A stretch of 64,000 bases of DNA, from assembly GCF_947507565.1 (NCBI RefSeq), contig NC_089181.1, forward strand, positions 2,179,614-2,243,613, given 5' to 3'. Of the stretch, positions 58,850-64,000 are shown in pieces (within the stretch, counting starts at the first letter, position 1; each line of letters starts with the position of its first letter). A model generated the notes under the pieces. That model was not told the origin of the DNA and ran no database searches. It saw nothing but the letters and a program-made list of their open reading frames with translations. A program made the translations under genes and the position numbers. This DNA comes from Oscarella lobularis. Taxonomy: Eukaryota > Porifera > Homoscleromorpha > Homosclerophorida > Oscarellidae.

Positions 58850-60449
58850 TTAGGGTCGAACTTCGGGAATCAACCGATACTCCGCCGCAGATATATATTC
58901 GTCGACCGTTCGTTCGGCGAGTTTTCCTATAAATCGCACAAACGGACGCACGTCGCCGTCGTTCGCCGTCTGGAGGTGCTCGTAATACTCGTGCCGTTCC
59001 TCGACCTTGACGATGACGGGCGGATAGCCGTTCTGCATGAGCCGCAAATTCATGAGCAATCGCGCCGTTCGTCCGTTCCCGTCGACGAACGGATGAATCC
59101 AAACGAGCTTGTAGTGCTCCATCGCCGCGCGAGCGATGGGATGCAGAGCGCGCGCCTCGCTCGACTCGAGCCACTCGCTGAACTGGCGCATGTAGCCGGG
59201 CACGGCGTCGGGCGGCGGCGGTTTGAAATTGCCGACGAACACTTGCCCGGCGCGAAAGTGACCGGCCTGATTCGGCTGGACGCGTCCGAACACGTACAAA
59301 TGAAGGAGAAGAATGTCGTCCAAGTCGATGCGACCCTTATAGAGAAGGCTCTCGTTCATGAAGTGAAGAGCGTCGCTGATGCCTTGGACTTCGTTGTGCT
59401 CCTGCAGCGTCTTTCCCGGCACAACGACGCCCGATTCGAGCACGGATCGCGTCATGCTCAACGTCATCGTATTGCCTTCGATTGCGACCGTGTGATAGAC
59501 GTGGAGGAAATAGTTTTCCAATCGCGTGCGTTCGGAGCCCAAATCGCCGACGGGTATCTTGCGCAATTCGCCTTTTTTCCAGTCGATGCGTTCGAACATG
59601 GTTCGATCGAGTTCTTGAACGAGCGGTGCCGCGCGAACGTTCGACTCCTGAGCGGCGACGTGATCCGGTCGGACGACCAGTGCTTTGGTGTACATTTGCT
59701 GCGCCTTAACGACGTTCTGTTCGTGAATTTCGATGAAATTGCCGTATTCGGTTAGCACGTCGGGACTGTTGGGATCGGCGTTCAGCGCAAGGTTGAAGAG
59801 TTTGAGAGCGCGCTCTCTATTGCCCTTGACGGTCTGTCGACGAGCCTGATTCAAAGCCAGCACGGCCTCGCTTCGTTGAAGACCAGCTAAAGACAAACCA
59901 GGAAGGTACATGTAATTAGGGGAGGGAACGAATGACTAAACTACTACTATAGCCCGTTCACACTCGACACTTTCCAACATTTGGTATGCTCTCTATTCGT
60001 CCCTATAGTTCCTACTGGCATACTCCAGTGTGAACGAGCTAGAATAACCACAATCTATTTTCCAAGGCTTGGTTCCTTGGCTTGAGACAGAATTTCAGTC
60101 TCACGCCAAAGAAAAAAGCACATTCCTACATGTAGACGTCGACTTAGCCATAGATCTATGACTTAGCTAACTAACTTTACGCCACGTCACTTGGGCGAGT
60201 ACCTGATATTTCGGCTGGTGTCTTCGGCTCTACTCGAGGCAGCACAGCAAACGGGGAACCAGTTCCTAGCATATTCTTAGCGCCGTCGCACCTTTTCAAT
60301 CGTTCGTCCGCGCTTAGGCAGTCGTAAAATCGTCCCGTTTGTTTGCCGTGCCACCGAGGATACACGTATACGGACAAAAGTGACAGGAGAAGGCCACAGA
60401 TAATTCCCAGTAGACAGATAGAGACGATCAGTCTAGTTTCTGATCCCAT
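58850..60449 (-). CDS. FICD: FICD/HYPE protein adenylyltransferase (two exons)
   Basis: FICD is an ER-lumenal type II membrane enzyme that AMPylates and de-AMPylates the chaperone BiP. Exon 1 (60449-60203) encodes MGSETRLIVSICLLGIICGL followed by a hydrophobic anchor (about residues 7-30). Exon 2 (59886-58850) joins in frame (EIS-AGLQRSEAVLALNQ). Total 427 residues, close to human (458). TPR repeats cover about residues 85-160. The autoinhibitory motif is intact in HTVAIEGNTMTL, whose Glu corresponds to human E234. The Fic motif HPFVDGNGRTARLLMN retains the catalytic His. EGDVRPF is represented by DGDVRPFVRFIGKL. An in-frame ATG at 60491 would add a Cys-rich leader; 60449 places the anchor at the usual distance. 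Confidence 0.94.
59950..60041. mobile_element. Short MITE-like inverted-repeat element in the FICD intron
   Basis: TAGCCCGTTCACACT (59950-59964) and AGTGTGAACGAGCTA (60027-60041) are inverted repeats matching at 14 of 15 positions, enclosing 62 bp with a second weaker internal dyad (GGTATGCT/GGCATACTCC). TA dinucleotides bound both ends, compatible with a TA target. At 92 bp it has no coding capacity, as expected of a MITE. Confidence 0.65.
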
Positions 60450-60454
60450 TTTGA

Positions 60455-60462
60455 TGACGTCA
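60455..60462. promoter_or_regulatory. CRE-like palindrome next to the FICD start
   Basis: A perfect TGACGTCA lies five bases upstream of the FICD ATG, in the short divergent region shared with the beta-galactosidase gene. ATF/CREB-family binding is plausible but unproven. Confidence 0.3.
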
Positions 60463-60650
60463 CAGAAGCATACGGGGCAGTTTAAAGTCAACTGCTCGTT
60501 TTAGCAAGCCTTTTATCGAGTAAGAGCGTCATCTGAGGAAGCTACGTGGCGTATTCTTTGCAGTACTTTGCATTGCCGAGCTTGCTTGTTTAAATCTGAC
60601 CTCGCCTTGCGTCGCAATTGCAATTCCCTTTCCGCCTAGGAACAAAGACT

Positions 60651-62656
60651 ATGCTTTCAAGCCTCTACCGTCGCTATGGAAAGACGAATATCTATCTCGC
60701 ATTCTTAGCCGCTGCTGTATTGGCGTATTTCTTCTGGATTCGATCGGGAGCCGATAACGACTCGTCGAGCCGACCGTCGTCTCGCATCCAATCGTTGCTT
60801 GCAGACGGAGACGAGTTCACGCTCGACGGTCGTTCGTTGCGCATTCTCAGCGGCGCAATTCACTACTTCCGCGTCGTGCCCGCCTACTGGTCGGATCGTC
60901 TGGCCAAACTGAAGGCAATGGGTCTGAACACGGTCGAAACGTACGTCGCCTGGAACATCCACGAAGAGACGCCGGGACGATTCGACTTCACGACGGGAAT
61001 GCGAGACATCGGCGGATTCGTGCGCGCGGCTCACTCGCTCGATCTCCACGTCATCGTTCGCCCTGGCCCCTATATATGCGCCGAGTGGGACAACGGTGGT
61101 TTGCCCGCGTGGCTTCTCCGGGATCCGACGATGAAACTTCGTACGATGCATCCCGACTACATAGCGGCGGTGGATCGCTTCTTCGAAGCTCTTTTGAAGA
61201 TTCTCGTTCCGCTGCAGCGAGTCAACGGCGGTCCCATCATCGCCTTTCAAGCCGAAAATGAATACGGTAGCTATGGCGACGACGTCGTTTACGTCGAGTA
61301 CGTTGCCGCCGCGTTGCGTCGAAACGGCGTCACCGAACTCGTCTTCACGTCGGACGGTCACGACGTGAAGCCGTTCGGGTCGCTTTTGCAGACGGTCAAT
61401 TTTCAGCGCAACGTTTCGCGAAATATCGGCGCGTTGCGTCGACTTCAACCGAATCGTCCGCTCATGGTCACCGAGTATTGGGCCGGTTGGTTCGATCATT
61501 GGACGGAGCCCAATCATCACGTCTTGGAGATCGACAAGGCGACGCAAATCGTTACGCAAATACTCAATGAGGGTGCGTCGATAAATTTCTACATGTTTCA
61601 CGGCGGTACGAATTTCGGTTTTTATAACGGCGCCAACGACGGTCGAAAGCACGAGCTTCCCTACGCGCCGACCGTGACGAGCTACGACTACGACGCGCCG
61701 CTCAGCGAAGCCGGCGATCCGACGGAGAAATATCGACGACTGCGGGAGATTATTCGACGTTACGTCGCGTCGCCTTTGCCGCCCGTACCTCCAGCCGTGA
61801 AAAAATTGGCGTACGCGAGTGTGACGTTGAGTTCGTACGTGGAACTTAGTCACGTTGCTCAGTATACGCCGGTTACGGTGAGTCATCGTCCCTTGCCTAT
61901 GGAGCGGTTGTCGGTGCGCGACGGCGTTGGACAGGCGTTTGGGTTTGCGCTCTACGTCGCTCAGATTTCCTCTAGCGTTAAGACGGTGGGCGTACGAGGC
62001 GTTCGCGATCGAGCCGTCGTCATGATCGACGGGCGACCCATTAAGACGATCGAGTTGAACGAGAAGGATGCCGTGCTCGAGTTGAGTCTCGAAAAGAGTC
62101 GCGAATCCGTTCAATTGGCCATACTCGTTGAGAATTGCGGCCGAGTAAATTTCGGTCAGCCACCTTGGTTCGACGCCAAGGGAATTACGGGAAGTGTGAG
62201 TATCGACGGAGAAGAGAAGAATCTGCTTTGGAATACGTTTCCGCTTGATTTTTCAGCCGAATACGTGAAGACGGTTCTCGAGCATAGGGAAGTTTGGAGG
62301 GCCACGCCAGTGCGCGACGGCAGTGGTCCTATTCTTCTTAGAGGGGAACTTGAGCTGGCTGTTAAACCGTCGGATACGTTTGTTAGTATGGAGGTAAGTG
62401 GGGCAACGGCGAAGGTCGCTTATGATTGGTTACCGTGTTATAGGGTTGGACAAAGGGGGTGGTGATTGTAAACGGCTTTAATTTGGGTCGATATTGGAAC
62501 GTTGGACCGCAGAAAACGCTTTATCTTCCCGGTCCTCTACTCAAACGGGGAACAAATACATTCGTGATTTTAGAACTTCATGACTTTCCTACTCCTCCCC
62601 TTATAAAGCTTGTGACTGAACCTGCACTTGGCAAGGTTCTCGAACGGAAGCACTAA
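60651..62656 (+). CDS. GH35 beta-galactosidase (GLB1L2/3-like), paralogue 1
   Basis: This glycoside hydrolase family 35 enzyme removes terminal beta-galactose. Two exons (60651-62393, 62444-62656) give 651 residues. The N-terminus has a short basic stretch and a signal-anchor ([19 protein letters not shown]), suggesting a type II membrane or secretory-pathway protein. The TIM barrel starts at [20 protein letters not shown], with [19 protein letters not shown] and [20 protein letters not shown]. The acid/base Glu is in [11 protein letters not shown] and the nucleophile Glu in [13 protein letters not shown], then [14 protein letters not shown]. Beta domains include [10 protein letters not shown] and [20 protein letters not shown]. 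All catalytic landmarks are intact. The ATG at 60651 is used. It is followed by a close tandem paralogue and is divergent from FICD. Confidence 0.92.
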
Positions 62657-62827
62657 AACTTTAAGATTAGAGTTGTGAGGACTCGCCCTCTCTAGCTGGT
62701 AGCTTGAAAAAAAACAGGTTTTATTCCGTTGCTTGTTTTCTGAGGTGATATAAGTAAGGGCTTTGCTGCGAATCAATCAATCAATACATGTAGCATCGTT
62801 CATACGGGGTTGGAGAAGAAGTAAAAG

Positions 62828-64000
62828 ATGGTAAAAATGATGGTAAACCGCTTCCGAATGAGCATCTACGTCGGATGTTTGATCGCTGCCGCCTTGATCT
62901 ATTTCAAATTCTGGATTCGACCGGACGATAGAGCAGTGCCGCCACGTATCCAATCGCTAACGGCAGACGGAGACGAATTTGCGCTCGACGGTCGTCCCTT
63001 TCGCATTCTAAGCGGCTCGATTCACTACTTTCGCGTCGTGCCTATTCACTGGTCAGATCGCCTTGCCAAACTAAAGGCAATGGGCCTGAACACGGTTCAG
63101 ACGTACGTCGCTTGGAATTTCCACGAATCGACGCCGGGACGATTCGACTTCACGACGGGAATGAGAGACGTCGGTCGATTCGTGCGCGCGGCTCATTCGC
63201 TCGGTCTCCACGTCATCGTACGACCGGGCCCCTACATCTGCGCCGAGTGGGAACACGGGGGTCTGCCCGCGTGGCTTCTACGAGACAAAACGATGAAACT
63301 GCGATCGATGCATCCTGGATTTATAGCGGCGCTGGATCGCTATTTCGAAGCTCTTATGAAGATTCTCGCTCCGTTGCAGCGGGTCAACGGTGGCCCTATT
63401 ATTGCCTTTCAAGCGGAAAATGAATACGGTAACTATGGCAATGACGTCAGTTACGTCGAGTACGTCGCCGCGGCGTTGCGTCGAAACGGCGTCACCGAAC
63501 TCATTTTCACGTCAGACAATCACGACAAAAAGCCGTTTGGCTCTCTTTTGCAGACGATCAATTTTCAACGCGACGTTTCCATGAACATTGCCGCGTTGCG
63601 TCGCGTTCAACCAAATCGTCCGCTCATGGTAGCCGAGTATTGGCCCGGTTGGTTCGATCATTGGACGGATTCTGGGCATCACGGTCTGGACGTCGACGAG
63701 ACGGCACAAACCGTCGCGCGTATACTCGACGAGGGAGCGTCCATAAACTTCTACATGTTTCACGGCGGGACGAATTTTGCTTTCTATAACGGCGCCGATC
63801 GCAAAAGCGGACGCGTTCCCTACATGCCTGTAGTAACGAGCTATGACTATGACGCGCCGCTCGACGAAGCCGGCGATCCGACGGAGAAATATCGACGACT
63901 GCGGGAGATCTTGCAACGCTACGTCGCGTCGCCTCTGCCGCCCGTACCTCCGCCCGTACAGAAAACGGCATACGCGAGCGTGACGCTGAATTCGTACGCG
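62828..64000 (+). CDS. GH35 beta-galactosidase, paralogue 2 (partial, runs off window)
   Basis: A tandem duplicate of the preceding gene starts 171 bp after its stop. The start MVKMMVNRFRMSIYVGCLIA again carries a hydrophobic anchor, then FALDGRPFRILSGSIHYFRV, VQTYVAWNFHESTPGRFDF and [20 protein letters not shown]. The acid/base site [11 protein letters not shown] and nucleophile site MVAEYWPGWFDHW are conserved, as is [14 protein letters not shown]. The frame is open to the last base (about residue 391) in the region before the beta domains; no stop or frameshift is seen. Replacements relative to paralogue 1 cluster in surface loops (DHWTEPNHH versus DHWTDSGHH), consistent with an older duplication rather than a recent copy. 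Confidence 0.9.
   Translation, partial: MVKMMVNRFRMSIYVGCLIAAALIYFKFWIRPDDRAVPPRIQSLTADGDEFALDGRPFRILSGSIHYFRVVPIHWSDRLAKLKAMGLNTVQTYVAWNFHESTPGRFDFTTGMRDVGRFVRAAHSLGLHVIVRPGPYICAEWEHGGLPAWLLRDKTMKLRSMHPGFIAALDRYFEALMKILAPLQRVNGGPIIAFQAENEYGNYGNDVSYVEYVAAALRRNGVTELIFTSDNHDKKPFGSLLQTINFQRDVSMNIAALRRVQPNRPLMVAEYWPGWFDHWTDSGHHGLDVDETAQTVARILDEGASINFYMFHGGTNFAFYNGADRKSGRVPYMPVVTSYDYDAPLDEAGDPTEKYRRLREILQRYVASPLPPVPPPVQKTAYASVTLNSYA

Noticed and set aside
58796-59755. 319-aa plus-strand ORF
   Set aside because: It is antisense to FICD exon 2, which has complete Fic and TPR motifs on the other strand.
60705-62114. 469-aa minus-strand ORF
   Set aside because: It is antisense to the GH35 coding sequence with biased codon usage; composition is Arg-rich with no family features.

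Overview
The window is eukaryotic and animal-like. Most coding blocks are split by very short GT-AG introns (about 45-100 nt), genes sit tens to a few hundred bases apart on both strands, and every recognisable protein is an animal family: BROX, phosducin-like, XRN2, a SHIPPO/STPG protein, RNF212B-like, DJ-1, calcyphosine-like, DGAT2/MOGAT, WDR25, TARBP1, menin, a MAM protein, RIOX1, FICD and GLB1-like beta-galactosidases. Gene content plus extreme compactness would fit a small-genome early-branching animal such as a homoscleromorph sponge. That organism call is inference and was not tested by a search.

Layout. From 1 to 9 kb lie BROX (+), then phosducin-like and XRN2 (both -); one XRN2 intron carries dispersed repeats. 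From 9 to 19 kb lie a SHIPPO-repeat protein (+), an RNF212B-like meiotic RING protein (-), a secreted FGF-like candidate (+), DJ-1 (-), calcyphosine-like (+), DGAT2/MOGAT (+) and WDR25 (-). From 18.6 to 51.9 kb a single gene, TARBP1 (+), occupies about half the window. Two of its introns, about 16.8 and 11.0 kb, are filled with tandem arrays: about 15.2 kb of a ~42-bp unit and about 9.5 kb of a ~49-bp unit. They also carry transposon-like fragments, a palindrome shared by both introns and a long inverted repeat. From 52 to 64 kb compact genes resume: menin (-), a secreted MAM-domain protein (-), RIOX1 (+), FICD (-) and two tandem GH35 beta-galactosidases (+, the second cut by the window edge).

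The genes form no single pathway. They cover housekeeping work (RNA decay and termination, rRNA/tRNA modification, ribosomal-protein hydroxylation, lipid synthesis, ER AMPylation, chromatin scaffolding) with a few reproductive or ciliary and secreted proteins. Several pairs share very short divergent promoters: XRN2/SHIPPO (81 bp between start codons), WDR25/TARBP1 (55 bp) and FICD/GH35 (about 200 bp). I found no rRNA, tRNA, CRISPR array or bacterial-type operon. The most unusual content is the pair of giant satellite-filled introns in TARBP1. Exon boundaries were placed by eye from splice consensus, frame and remembered family alignments.
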